Shown: positions 1-7,534, numbered from the stretch's first letter. The stretch: 64,000 nucleotides of DNA from Phycisphaerae bacterium (GCA_041652575.1 JBAZHC010000001.1:276393-340392); one strand, 5' to 3'. Program-made: numbers and translations. The notes: generated by a model not told the origin, from the letters alone.

Positions 1-2
1 GT

Positions 3-65
3 GCCGGGGATTATGGTTTTGAAATATAGATATTCGAGGATATATCAGAAGAATTAGAAAAATAG
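3..65 (+). pseudogene. 3' end of an upstream ORF, possibly broken
   Basis: The third frame enters the window open. It reads AGDYGFEI, meets TAG at 27-29, then continues as IFEDISEELEK to a second TAG at 63-65. The residues after the first stop look like ordinary coding sequence. Either the upstream gene ends at 29, or it carries an in-frame amber stop and is decaying. No family is recognisable from so short a piece. Confidence 0.3.
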
Positions 66-78
66 CAAAGGAGAGATT

Positions 79-378
79 ATGCGTAAAAGAAATTGGTTGG
101 TTGAAGATAACATAGTTGCCCTTTATATAGCATTACATCATTATAAAGATTTGAAATATGATATTGATAATATTAGGGAACTCATACCTCACAAGGGTTT
201 TCCAATGCGAATTCAAAACTATAAAGCCATTCATACCAAGGGAGAAAAAGGACTCAATGCTGGCTTAAAATCTCCACTGTTTAATGAGCTTTATGATATT
301 TTTAATGGGTTAGAGCGGGAAAAACTGGCTAAGCTCGTAAATTCTATTTTGAAAGTTAAATCAAAAATTACAATATAA
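79..378 (+). CDS. Small protein resembling the N-terminal domain of some HNH endonucleases
   Basis: This 99-residue AT-rich gene has a good ribosome site (AAGGAGAG) just before its ATG. The protein begins RKRNWLVEDNIVALYIALHHY. It has a central stretch ending in QNYKAIHTKGEKGLNAGLKS and a helical C-terminus. From memory, this order (a NW-E-ALYLYL-type helix, then a NY/NF-R-x-x-x-KGLNAG motif) resembles the domain that precedes the nuclease in many restriction-like HNH proteins. No HNH catalytic residues are present, so it is either a stand-alone specificity-like domain or a truncated gene. It lies in an AT-rich accessory patch with the next gene. The function is not established. Confidence 0.5.
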   Translation: MRKRNWLVEDNIVALYIALHHYKDLKYDIDNIRELIPHKGFPMRIQNYKAIHTKGEKGLNAGLKSPLFNELYDIFNGLEREKLAKLVNSILKVKSKITI

Positions 379-419
379 TAATAGGGAATAATAAAGAACG
401 TTTGCCTGTTTTTTATGCC

Positions 420-448
420 TTGCTTCGCCAAGCTTTCCCCGCTATAAT
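420..448 (+). promoter_or_regulatory. Sigma-70-type promoter for the coiled-coil/TPR gene
   Basis: TTGCTT at 420-425 is separated by 17 bp from a perfect TATAAT at 443-448. It lies 115 bp upstream of the ATG at 563, in an otherwise empty spacer. Confidence 0.5.
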
Positions 449-562
449 TACTCCGATTCCTTGAGGAGGCAGCAACGGAAGTTCAAGTATCAAAAATTAA
501 AATGTAAAATGACAATGTAAAGCGAAGAGATAAAAAACGCTTTTTGTGGAGAATAAAAAAAT

Positions 563-1180
563 ATGAGTCCAACAATGTGGCAAAGTATTTTTACTTATCT
601 TCTTTGGTTAGGATTGTTCATTACGGCTATCGGGACAGTAGGTTCTCAATATTTTAGCAAAGAAGTGGAACATGCCAAAGAGCAAGAAACCTCTACTAAA
701 ATAGAAAATCTGTCCAAACAAAATGAGGAGCTTATTACTGGGAAGAACGCCCTGCTAGAACAAATAGGAAAATATCAACAAGACCTCCAAGAGAAAGAAG
801 AAAAGATTAGAGACCTTGACAAGAAGGCCAAAATGGCAGGACGAGGTGTGGTGTCAATATATAGTTATAATGGTGTCAAAAGACAAACTTATGGAGGAAA
901 TATAAAAGCCGTTGCAGGAGAAGAATTTGAAATTTTCCAGCAAATGGTAGCTCTTGAACAATCTAAAAAATTTCCTGCACTGATTGAGCTTTGCACACAG
1001 CAGATAGGGAAAACACCAGATTGGCTGACACCCTATTTTTTTCTAGGAGTCGCTCAGGCAAATACAGGTTTAAAGGATGAAGCAATAAAAAATATTCGTT
1101 ATGTAGTTGATAATGCCCCCGAAGATCCTGAATATAAGCAGGCTGAAGGAATTCTCAAGCAACTAGAGCAACGGCCTTAA
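563..1180 (+). CDS. Membrane-anchored coiled-coil protein with TPR-like C-terminus
   Basis: This 205-residue protein has one N-terminal membrane helix (about residues 10-30). A lysine/glutamate-rich coiled coil follows (about 35-95, NLSKQNEELITGKNALLEQI and onward). A C-terminal helical repeat region (about 125-200) contains the TPR-like element WLTPYFFLGVAQANTGLKDEA. GGAGA precedes the ATG. The arrangement suggests an inner-membrane scaffold with a cytosolic binding domain. Its base composition is AT-rich and the neighbours are unrelated, as in accessory DNA. No specific family is recognised. Confidence 0.6.
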   Translation: MSPTMWQSIFTYLLWLGLFITAIGTVGSQYFSKEVEHAKEQETSTKIENLSKQNEELITGKNALLEQIGKYQQDLQEKEEKIRDLDKKAKMAGRGVVSIYSYNGVKRQTYGGNIKAVAGEEFEIFQQMVALEQSKKFPALIELCTQQIGKTPDWLTPYFFLGVAQANTGLKDEAIKNIRYVVDNAPEDPEYKQAEGILKQLEQRP

Positions 1181-1419
1181 TCTTGCAGGAAATAAATAGT
1201 GGCCGCCTGCCCTGTGAAGTGTTTTTTATGCTGCTTCATAGAGTCTCTTAAAACTGTTTCATCAGGGTTTATTTTTCCAGCTATTTTTAATTCTTTTAAA
1301 AATCCGCGTAACCCGTGTAATCCGCGGTTTAATTCGTTTTCTTTCACGCTTTTGTCAACATAATCGTGAAAATTTATAAAAAAACGACAATTTTCACGGT
1401 TTCGAGCTATAATTATCCC
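1177..1419 (-). pseudogene. Possible gene remnant: 80-codon open stretch without a good start
   Basis: On the minus strand an open frame runs from a TGA at 1420-1422 to a TAA at 1177-1179. It encodes plausible protein, including GIIIARNRENCRFF, HDYVDKSVKENEL and PDETVLRDSMKQHKKHF. The only near-upstream start is a GTG at 1347 with no ribosome site, giving 56 residues. The same frame continues upstream of the TGA as LRQEVHENQQVKINIEKGD until a TAG. This looks like a decaying gene whose frame includes a dispersed repeat (1304-1329). It is convergent with the TPR gene and overlaps its stop. Confidence 0.3.
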
Positions 1420-1650
1420 TCAATCGCCTTTTTCGATATTGATTTTTACCTGTTGGTTTTCATGCACTTCTTGCCGCAAACCGCACTATTCTTATTAGAC
1501 GGTCCCGTAAAAGTCTGTTTTTATGGCTAAAAATCGTTTTTTTGGAGTTTGCAATATCATTATCCGGCGTTAAATTTAATCACCTTTGGTTGATTTTAGC
1601 TTTCCTATTTCCCTAAACCATGTACCCTAAACCCTATTACTTTTTTTCCT
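1181..1650. other. Spacer of repeats and gene remnant upstream of rpmA
   Basis: No intact gene is seen here. The stretch holds the minus-strand remnant described separately, a short-word repeat at 1304-1329 (CCGCGTAACCCGTGTAATCC), and a perfect 10-bp hairpin (CGTGAAAATT at 1365-1374, AATTTTCACG at 1389-1398). It also holds a CCCTAAACC-type repeat at 1611-1635 that recurs just after rpmA. Confidence 0.5.
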
Positions 1651-1679
1651 TTGACATCGTTTTTAATTTCTGTTATAAA
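1651..1679 (+). promoter_or_regulatory. Strong sigma-70 promoter for rpmA
   Basis: A consensus TTGACA (1651-1656), a 17-bp spacer and TATAAA (1674-1679) place the transcription start about 45 nt before the rpmA ATG. This fits a highly expressed ribosomal-protein gene. Confidence 0.75.
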
Positions 1680-1732
1680 ACTGTATTCTAAATTTTAGCA
1701 AAAGTATAAGTTGTTTATTTGAAGGTACTTAC

Positions 1733-1969
1733 ATGGCACATAAAAAAGGACAAGGTTCTTCATCGAATGGACGCGACAGCAATCCGAAAAATCGCGGCGT
1801 TAAATTATTTGGCGGTCAGGTTGCAAAGACTGGTGCGATTTTAGTTCGTCAGAAGGGTACTATTTTCCAGCCGGGCTTTAACGTTGGTATGGGCAGGGAT
1901 TTTACGCTTTTTGCCTTAAAAGATGGCCTCGTAACGTTTAAGGGCAAAAAAGTTCACATTGAAGCGTAA
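1733..1969 (+). CDS. rpmA: 50S ribosomal protein L27
   Basis: This 78-residue protein is a clear bL27. It starts MAHKKGQGSSSNGRDSNPKN, the flexible N-terminal tail that reaches the peptidyl-transferase centre, followed by GVKLFGGQ and GAILVRQKGT. It is slightly shorter than the usual 84-90 residues. AAGG-type spacing before the ATG and the strong upstream promoter support the start. The customary partner rplU (L21) is not upstream, where only repeats and a gene remnant are found. An intrinsic terminator follows, separating it from obgE. Confidence 0.97.
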   Translation: MAHKKGQGSSSNGRDSNPKNRGVKLFGGQVAKTGAILVRQKGTIFQPGFNVGMGRDFTLFALKDGLVTFKGKKVHIEA

Positions 1970-2016
1970 ATTTCCCCTTGTTTCTTGTCCGCCTTTGGTG
2001 TGATTTGAATAAGAAT

Positions 2017-2044
2017 AAGGATGGCTTAATGCCATCCTTTTTTT
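2017..2044 (+). terminator. Intrinsic terminator after rpmA
   Basis: A perfect 9-bp stem AAGGATGGC/GCCATCCTT encloses the 5-nt loop TTAAT and is followed by a T-run. It lies between rpmA and obgE, so rpmA may be largely monocistronic with partial read-through. Confidence 0.8.
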
Positions 2045-2068
2045 GTATAGTTGTTTTTGATTTTTAAA

Positions 2069-2090
2069 CCCTAAACCCTGTACCCTAAAA
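2069..2090. repeat. CCCTAAACCC-type short repeat before obgE
   Basis: The spacer contains CCCTAAACCCTGTACCCTAA. A near-identical string lies at 1611-1635 upstream of rpmA, so rpmA is bracketed by two copies. The word CCCTAAAC is tandem-like, with three degenerate copies. It reads like other short-word spacer repeats in this window and is not a protein-coding signal. Confidence 0.6.
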
Positions 2091-2094
2091 TGAT

Positions 2095-3102
2095 ATGTTT
2101 ATAGACCAGGCAAAAATTAAAATAAAGGCCGGTGACGGCGGCGACGGCTGTGTTGCTTTCCGCCGTGAAAAATATATCCCCAAAGGGGGTCCTAGCGGCG
2201 GGGATGGTGGGCGGGGCGGAGATGTGTATTTTGAAGCGGCCGAAGATGTGGATACGCTGCTGGACTTTTCAGGCAGGGCGATATGGCAGGCGAAAAATGG
2301 TATGCCGGGCGAAGGGTCAAATTGCCACGGCAGCGACGCCAAAGACCTTGTTATTAAAGTGCCGGTCGGAACCCAGGTTTACGACGAAGACCTCGACGGT
2401 CTTCTATTGCAGGATATGAACAAAGCCGGGATGAAAGTCAAAATATGCAGGGGCGGCAAAGGCGGCAGAGGCAATAAGACCTTCGCAACCTCAACCCGAC
2501 AGTCGCCTCGATACGCACAAAAAGGACAAGTCGGCAGAGAAAGAAATCTTAAACTTATCCTGAAACTCATCGCAGATGTCGGACTTGTCGGTCTGCCAAA
2601 CGCAGGCAAAAGCACAATGCTTTCACGATGCTCCTCGGCAAGACCCAAAATCGCCGACTATCCATTCACCACACTTGAGCCGGTGCTCGGAATCGTCGAA
2701 CTGTCGGAGTACCGCAGATTCGTAGTGGCCGATTTGCCGGGTATTATCGAAGGCGCACATAAAGGTGCCGGACTGGGCATCGATTTTCTGCGGCATATTG
2801 AACGAACAAGAATTATCGTTCATATACTCGATATTATGCCGATGGACGAAAGCGACCCTGTCGATAATTATAAAAAAATAAAAAAAGAACTGCTGGCCTA
2901 TAGCAAAGAACTCGGCAAAAAGAAGGAAATAATAGTCATTAACAAAATCGACCTCGACCCGGACGAAAAAATCCTGAAAAAAATCAAAAAGAAATTCAAA
3001 AAGAAAGTCTTTACAATATCCGCAGTAACAGGCAAAGGAATAAAAGAACTTTCTGAAGAGCTGTTTAAATTGGTTCAGAAAGAAAAAGAAGTAAAGAAGT
3101 AG
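2095..3102 (+). CDS. obgE: Obg-family GTPase (ribosome assembly/stress)
   Basis: This 335-residue protein has the glycine-rich Obg fold (about 1-158, with KAGDGGDGCVAFRREKYIPKGGPSGGDGG). A G domain follows: G1 GLPNAGKST near 165-173, G3 DLPGIIEGAHKGAGLG near 213, and G4 NKID near 283. The poorly conserved C-terminal OCT domain is absent, and the protein ends in a lysine-rich tail. Obg GTPases bind the 50S subunit and link late ribosome assembly to nutrient state. The gene follows rpmA, the conserved rpmA-obgE order. The first ATG is used, and no strong ribosome site is visible. Confidence 0.95.
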   Translation: MFIDQAKIKIKAGDGGDGCVAFRREKYIPKGGPSGGDGGRGGDVYFEAAEDVDTLLDFSGRAIWQAKNGMPGEGSNCHGSDAKDLVIKVPVGTQVYDEDLDGLLLQDMNKAGMKVKICRGGKGGRGNKTFATSTRQSPRYAQKGQVGRERNLKLILKLIADVGLVGLPNAGKSTMLSRCSSARPKIADYPFTTLEPVLGIVELSEYRRFVVADLPGIIEGAHKGAGLGIDFLRHIERTRIIVHILDIMPMDESDPVDNYKKIKKELLAYSKELGKKKEIIVINKIDLDPDEKILKKIKKKFKKKVFTISAVTGKGIKELSEELFKLVQKEKEVKK

Positions 3103-3130
3103 GGAAGTAAGGAAAAAACGATATTAACTT

Positions 3131-3164
3131 CCAACATCGAACGCTGAACGCTCAACGTTGAATA
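3131..3164. repeat. Short-word repeat CGAACGCTGAACGCTCAACGTTGAA type
   Basis: The spacer after obgE holds three to four degenerate copies of a GAACGCT/CAACGTT word and can form a weak hairpin. No gene is seen in the spacer 3103-3300. Confidence 0.5.
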
Positions 3165-3300
3165 TGGAGTGTATTTTGTTGAGGTTTAAAAGGAAAAGAG
3201 ATATAATTTTACAGACAGCGAGGAGTTGCAACATTGAGACTGAATAATAGATGACTGTTCCGGTTTATATGGGTACTATTGTTGTAGACAAGTAATAAGT

Positions 3301-3492
3301 ATGAATATATCCGAATCTGAGTGGGAATTTTTCAAGAAATATATGTTGAGCATGCCGCTTGAGGAGATTGAACAAATCAAGCGGGAAAGTGCTACGGAAG
3401 CCGAAAGACTTTATAGCGAATTCAAAAAGAAGTTTGAACAAGGTCTTTGCGACAGTTGTGGAAAATCATTTTCATTTGTTAATTCGATTTAG
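3301..3492 (+). CDS. Small hypothetical protein, probably truncated zinc-ribbon protein
   Basis: This 63-residue ORF is helical and acidic (SESEWEFFKKYMLSMPLEEIEQIKRES). It ends in CDSCGKSFSFVNSI, half of a zinc-binding motif. Its stop codon overlaps by about 20 bp the convergent TPR gene, whose coding sequence supplies the last residues. The second half of the expected zinc site is absent, so the ORF is probably truncated or fused to its antisense neighbour by deletion. No strong ribosome site is seen. Confidence 0.4.
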   Translation: MNISESEWEFFKKYMLSMPLEEIEQIKRESATEAERLYSEFKKKFEQGLCDSCGKSFSFVNSI

Positions 3493-5253
3493 AAGTTCAT
3501 CGGCGTATTGGGGGTTTAGGGACTTGAGGATATTGTATTCAATGAGGGCGGAATCTTTATCGCCGCTTAACAGATAAATAAGACCAAGAGCACGATGCGC
3601 CTCGGTATAATCCGGCCTGATTCTTACGGCTTGCTTATAAGCATCTATCGCCTCAGACCAGCGGCCAAGGCTGCTGTAGGCAATGGCGAGATTATGGTAC
3701 GCCTCTATATCGTCCGGCTTAGTTCTTATGACCTGCTTAAAAGCGTTTATTGCCTCGGGCAGACGGCCGAACTTACCGTAAGCAACGCCGAGATTATTAT
3801 ATGCCTCTGCATCGTCCGGTTTATTTTTTATGACCTGTTCATAGGCGGCTATTTCCTCGGACAGGCGGCCGAGACTGCCGTAATCAAGGCCAAGATTGTA
3901 GTATGCCTCTGCATAATCCGGCCTGATTTTTACGGTCTGCTTATAGGCGTCTATCGCCTCGAGGCGTCGGTCAAGATTGTCTAAAGCAGCGCCAAGATTA
4001 TAGTACGCAAGATAATTGTTTTGCGTTACATCGATTGCGTGCGAAAAAAGAGTCAGACTATTCTTCCAGTAACTTGTCTGCCTGTGTGCGCATATTCCGA
4101 GAGTAGTCAGTACTATTATCATCGATAAGCTAAGAACGATTTTCAGCCGGGGCCATTTTGAAAGAAGCTGCCGCAGGCCCCAGGCAAGCATTATGAACAA
4201 TCCTATATAAGGAATATAAGTGTAACGGTCGGCGTAAGCCTGTCTGCCGACCTGGACAAATCCTATGACCGGCACAAGTGTTCCGACAAACCAGAACCAG
4301 CCTACGGACAAATATTTTTGATTACGTCCAGGAAGAACCACGAAAACAGAAATGCCAAGCAGTAGTAAGGCACAGGCCGCAATTTGCCAAAATGGGACGC
4401 CGGCGATATGAAAAGGATAAAATACCGCGAGATTCCGCGGCCAGAACATTTTGTTTATATATTGAGTGTATGATAAGAAGACATTGGCGAATCGGTCGCT
4501 GAAAGAAAGATAGCCGCCGGCCACCGCGCCGCCGGTTCGCTGAACCAGAAAAGTAACAATACCTGAGACAAAAGCGAGAATAAAGAATGGTATTTTTTCC
4601 CGAATCAGATAGAAAACCGAACGCCCGCCAAAACGCTCAAGCGGCCAATAGTCCAGCAGAAGCAGCACAAAAGGCAGAGTAACGAGCATTGGTTTTGCCA
4701 TCAGGCCGAGAGTGAAAAACACGATTGCCAGCAAATAATTGGCAGGCTTTGGCCGGCCGACAAAACGAACATAAGCCCACATCGTCAGCAGCCAGAAAAA
4801 AGTACTCAGGACATCTTTTCGTTCGGCAATCCACGCAACTGATTCGACGTGCATTGGATGGAGAGCAAAGGCGGCGGCGACAAAAGCGCTGGGCCAAAGC
4901 GAGTCTGTCATTTTCTTAAGAACCGTAAAGAGCAGCAGAGTATTTGCAATATGCAGGAAGAGATTTACGAGATGAAATCCGGCAGGACCTGAGCCAAACA
5001 ACCGGCAATCGAGCATAAGCGAAAGCCAGGTTAAAGGGTGCCAGTTTGTTGCGTGACCAGAGGTAAAAGCCCAAACGGCGCCGTCAACGGTCAGACTATT
5101 CAGGACGTGGGGATTTTCATATACGTAAACAGTATCGTCGTAATTGACAAAATCGAAATTCCTGACCTGCCAAAAAACCAGTAGCGTACCAACTGTCAGG
5201 ATAAAATAAATCGAAAGAACAATATTTTGTTTTACCTGCCGGGGCATAGGCAT
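3472..5253 (-). CDS. Multi-spanning membrane protein with C-terminal TPRs (TMTC-like)
   Basis: This 593-residue protein has about ten membrane helices (about 10-390) and five TPR units (about 400-575, e.g. AEAYYNLGLDYGSLGRLSEE and AEAYNNLGVAYGKFGRLPEA). The N-terminal NYDDTVYVYENPHV and the loop ALHPMHVESVAWIAERKDVL are typical of the bacterial relatives of TMTC O-mannosyltransferases. The early acidic NYDD is where GT-C enzymes place a catalytic aspartate. A glycosyltransferase role acting on exported substrates is plausible, but the substrate is unknown. It is transcribed alone, divergently from coaX. Confidence 0.75.
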   Translation of the reverse strand: MPMPRQVKQNIVLSIYFILTVGTLLVFWQVRNFDFVNYDDTVYVYENPHVLNSLTVDGAVWAFTSGHATNWHPLTWLSLMLDCRLFGSGPAGFHLVNLFLHIANTLLLFTVLKKMTDSLWPSAFVAAAFALHPMHVESVAWIAERKDVLSTFFWLLTMWAYVRFVGRPKPANYLLAIVFFTLGLMAKPMLVTLPFVLLLLDYWPLERFGGRSVFYLIREKIPFFILAFVSGIVTFLVQRTGGAVAGGYLSFSDRFANVFLSYTQYINKMFWPRNLAVFYPFHIAGVPFWQIAACALLLLGISVFVVLPGRNQKYLSVGWFWFVGTLVPVIGFVQVGRQAYADRYTYIPYIGLFIMLAWGLRQLLSKWPRLKIVLSLSMIIVLTTLGICAHRQTSYWKNSLTLFSHAIDVTQNNYLAYYNLGAALDNLDRRLEAIDAYKQTVKIRPDYAEAYYNLGLDYGSLGRLSEEIAAYEQVIKNKPDDAEAYNNLGVAYGKFGRLPEAINAFKQVIRTKPDDIEAYHNLAIAYSSLGRWSEAIDAYKQAVRIRPDYTEAHRALGLIYLLSGDKDSALIEYNILKSLNPQYADELLNRINK

Positions 5254-5448
5254 GCAATATATTTACACGAACATCTGTTGTCAAGGAGCAAAATGAATTG
5301 GACAACCGCTCCATTACCCACCGTCGCAAGGCTATGACGAGGCAGGCTGTCGCGGCTCTGTTGCGTTGCGCGGGCAGGGGTGAAATATGTTTTATAATTG
5401 ATTCTTTGGGGGTTTTACTATAAGCTCTCGGCATTAGAAAGGTTGGAA

Positions 5449-6246
5449 ATGAATTTAATAGCGATAGACATAGGTAATACGAATATAACGGCAGGGCTGT
5501 TTCTCGATGGCATTGAAGCGGGAATAGAAAAGACCAGCGGCAATAAACCTGAAGAACTCGCCGAGGTTCTGACGGGCTACTGGAACAGGATTCCATTTTC
5601 CAAAGCCAGTAAGGATAAGACAAAACGCGACGGTGTAATTGTTGTCGCCAGTGTAAAGCCGCAGTGGACAGAAATAGTTAAAAAAACTGTGCAGGAAAAA
5701 TTGGGCGAGAAAATTCTCGAGATAGGTATCGGCAAAGATGTTCCGCTGCCGATGGAGCTCGATGTCGATGAGCCGAGACAGGTTGGCGTTGACAGGGTAC
5801 TGGAAGCTTTCGCCGCGTACAGCGTTGCCGGCGAAGCGGTAATTGTCGCTGATTTCGGAACTGCGGTAACGATTGACATTGTCGACGATAAAGGCGTTTT
5901 TCTCGGCGGGACGATTCTGCCGGGCTTCGATATTTCCGCTGACGCACTGAACAGACTCACGGCATCGCTGCCGAAAATTGACAAAGTGAAAATTCCTGAA
6001 AAGTCGTTCGGAAGAAATACCGTCGAGGCGATAAATAACGGTTTATATTATTCGGCGATAGGCGCAGTTGAAGTGGTTTCAAGACTTTATTCCGAGCATC
6101 TGGGCAAATGGCCGCAGACGGTAGCGACCGGCGGAAATATGGAAATCGTCAGAAGCGGCTGCGACTTTGTAGATTCGTTTGTCGAGGACCTTGTTGTCAA
6201 GGGCATAGCGCTGGCATACAAGAAATATATTGAAGAAAAAGCGTAA
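5449..6246 (+). CDS. coaX: Type III pantothenate kinase
   Basis: CoaX carries out the first step of coenzyme A synthesis, the ATP-dependent phosphorylation of pantothenate. The ATG at 5449 is chosen over an in-frame ATG at 5398 because MNLIAIDIGNTNITAG is the canonical start of the ASKHA fold. It gives 265 residues, the usual length. Visible motifs are DIGNTN (phosphate 1), DFGTAVTIDIVD, GGTILPG, a NTVEAINNGLYYSAIG segment and ATGGN. TATAAT at 5394-5399 may be its -10 box. mnmE follows 11 bp downstream, suggesting a two-gene unit. Confidence 0.92.
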   Translation: MNLIAIDIGNTNITAGLFLDGIEAGIEKTSGNKPEELAEVLTGYWNRIPFSKASKDKTKRDGVIVVASVKPQWTEIVKKTVQEKLGEKILEIGIGKDVPLPMELDVDEPRQVGVDRVLEAFAAYSVAGEAVIVADFGTAVTIDIVDDKGVFLGGTILPGFDISADALNRLTASLPKIDKVKIPEKSFGRNTVEAINNGLYYSAIGAVEVVSRLYSEHLGKWPQTVATGGNMEIVRSGCDFVDSFVEDLVVKGIALAYKKYIEEKA

Positions 6247-6257
6247 TTTACCGATTT

Positions 6258-7415
6258 ATGAATAACCATCAGCAAAATTGCATTGCGTCGCTGATGACGG
6301 CAAAAACTGCTGCGGCGATATCGAGCATCCAAATTGTCGGTGAAAATTCTGTAAATATTTTAAATAAAATTTTCAAATCATTCGGTGCTCCGCCCCGCCT
6401 CGAGCGGCGGGGGCTAAATATTCTGCATGGCAATATCTTCGATGGCGGCAAGTTTATCGATGAAGTGATAATCGGCTGCGAAGGCGAAGATTCATTTAGT
6501 ATTAACTGCCACGGCAATCCGATTATTGTTGAAAATATTTTAGAGCTGCTTAAGAAAGAGGGAGCAAAAATCGCAGAGGCGCAGGAGGTTATCGCGTATC
6601 TTGCCCGCAAAAAATATGGCGATAATCCAATCGCAATCGAAGCTGAAATCGCAGCTTCGCAATCGTCAACTCTTGACGGGGCGAAAATAATTCAACATCA
6701 GACGAAGATGGGACTTTTGCAAAGCTGTCAGTGGTGGCTGGAAAATCTCGATAGTATTCAGCTTGACGATATTAAAGCCGGCGCGGAACAGGTTTTGAAT
6801 GACAGCAGGATTTCTTCATTTTTTATCAGAGGCGCCAAGATTGTCATCGCGGGCCCGCCGAACAGCGGTAAAAGCACATTGTTTAATCGTCTTTGCGGAA
6901 AAGAAAAAGCGATAGTAACCGATATCGCCGGCACGACGAGAGACTGGCTAAGTGCGAAAATCCGGCTGAAAAAAATAGAAGCGGAATTTTTCGATACCGC
7001 CGGCCTCGATGAGGCACTGAGCGAAAAAAATATAATCGACGCGCAATCGCAGGGACAGGCGGCAGCGCTTATTAAAAATGCGGATTTGGTTTTGTATGTT
7101 GTGGATTCCCGCCTGCGCGGGAATGACGAACCCCCGCCACAGGTGCGGGGGCTAAACAAAATTGTTGTTTTGAATAAATGCGATTTGGCGGGAGATTTAT
7201 TAGTCGATGGTCTGAAAATCAGCGCAAAAACCGGCAGCGGAATAAGGGAACTTATCGACGAGATTGAAACAGCACTGGGCGCTGTCGATTTCGATATGAG
7301 AAAAACGGTATGTTTTACCGACAGGCAGGAGAAAATAATGCGGCAGATTGTTTCGGCGGACAAAAAGGAGCAAATTAAAAAGCTTATACAAGATTTGTTA
7401 AAAGTAAATTTGTGA
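6258..7415 (+). CDS. mnmE: MnmE-like tRNA-modification GTPase, short and repeat-interrupted
   Basis: The 385-residue product aligns with MnmE but is unusual. The N-terminal domain keeps an INCHGNPIIVENILELL helix but lacks the GEFTxRAFLNGK region. The G domain keeps G1 GPPNSGKST (about 199-207), DIAGTTRD, DTAGL and NKCDL (about 306). The protein stops soon after ISAKTGSGIRELI, so the C-terminal helices and the catalytic CIGK cysteine motif are missing (MnmE is usually about 450 residues). Two palindromic elements are translated in frame: residues about 43-53 and about 283-300 (SRLRGNDEPPPQVRGL). MnmE works with MnmG on wobble uridines; without the Cys motif it may be impaired or altered. Confidence 0.8.
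   Translation: MNNHQQNCIASLMTAKTAAAISSIQIVGENSVNILNKIFKSFGAPPRLERRGLNILHGNIFDGGKFIDEVIIGCEGEDSFSINCHGNPIIVENILELLKKEGAKIAEAQEVIAYLARKKYGDNPIAIEAEIAASQSSTLDGAKIIQHQTKMGLLQSCQWWLENLDSIQLDDIKAGAEQVLNDSRISSFFIRGAKIVIAGPPNSGKSTLFNRLCGKEKAIVTDIAGTTRDWLSAKIRLKKIEAEFFDTAGLDEALSEKNIIDAQSQGQAAALIKNADLVLYVVDSRLRGNDEPPPQVRGLNKIVVLNKCDLAGDLLVDGLKISAKTGSGIRELIDEIETALGAVDFDMRKTVCFTDRQEKIMRQIVSADKKEQIKKLIQDLLKVNL
6391..6420. repeat. GC-rich palindromic element inside mnmE (copy A)
   Basis: CCCCGCC (6393-6399) and GGCGGGG (6406-6412) form a 7-bp stem with a 6-nt loop, followed by GGCTAAAT. The hairpin and the GGGGGCTAAA flank match other copies at 7131-7160, 21483-21510 (reverse) and 30501-30531. It is translated in frame as PPRLERRGLN. 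Confidence 0.75.
7104..7160. repeat. Composite double-palindrome element inside mnmE (copy B)
   Basis: Two adjacent hairpins are present: ATTCCCGC/GCGGGAAT (7105-7112 and 7117-7124), then CCCCCGC/GCGGGGG (7131-7137 and 7145-7151). The second is followed by CTAAACAAAAT. The same two-hairpin order, inverted, forms the intergenic copy at 21483-21540. Translation gives SRLRGND followed by EPPPQVRGLNK. Confidence 0.85.
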
Positions 7416-7461
7416 TATAACTTATTCTTGTTTAAGATGTTATAGGTTTTGGAGATTTTAC

Positions 7462-7512
7462 TTGACATTATTATGTATATGGCTAAATTTATACTTATAA
7501 CTAAATTTAGTT
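7462..7512 (+). promoter_or_regulatory. Promoter with CTAAATTTA operator-like repeats upstream of the AAA ATPase
   Basis: TTGACA (7462-7467) precedes an AT-rich -10 region (TAAATT, 7484-7489). The word CTAAATTTA occurs at 7483-7491 over the -10 box and again at 7501-7509. The second copy lies inside a perfect 14-bp palindrome (AACTAAATTTAGTT, 7499-7512). The 18-bp repeat spacing and the overlap with the promoter suggest a repressor site. Confidence 0.45.
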
Positions 7513-7534
7513 TGTAAGGTAATAGGAGCTAAAT

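Noticed and set aside
1..65. Amber codon read as an amino acid (pyrrolysine-type) at 27-29
   Set aside because: No supporting genes or signals are seen. A normal stop or a decaying gene is simpler.
1611..2090. CCCTAAACCC strings as telomere-like sequence
   Set aside because: Only a few degenerate copies lie internally around rpmA. They fit the short-word spacer repeats and do not mark a replicon end.
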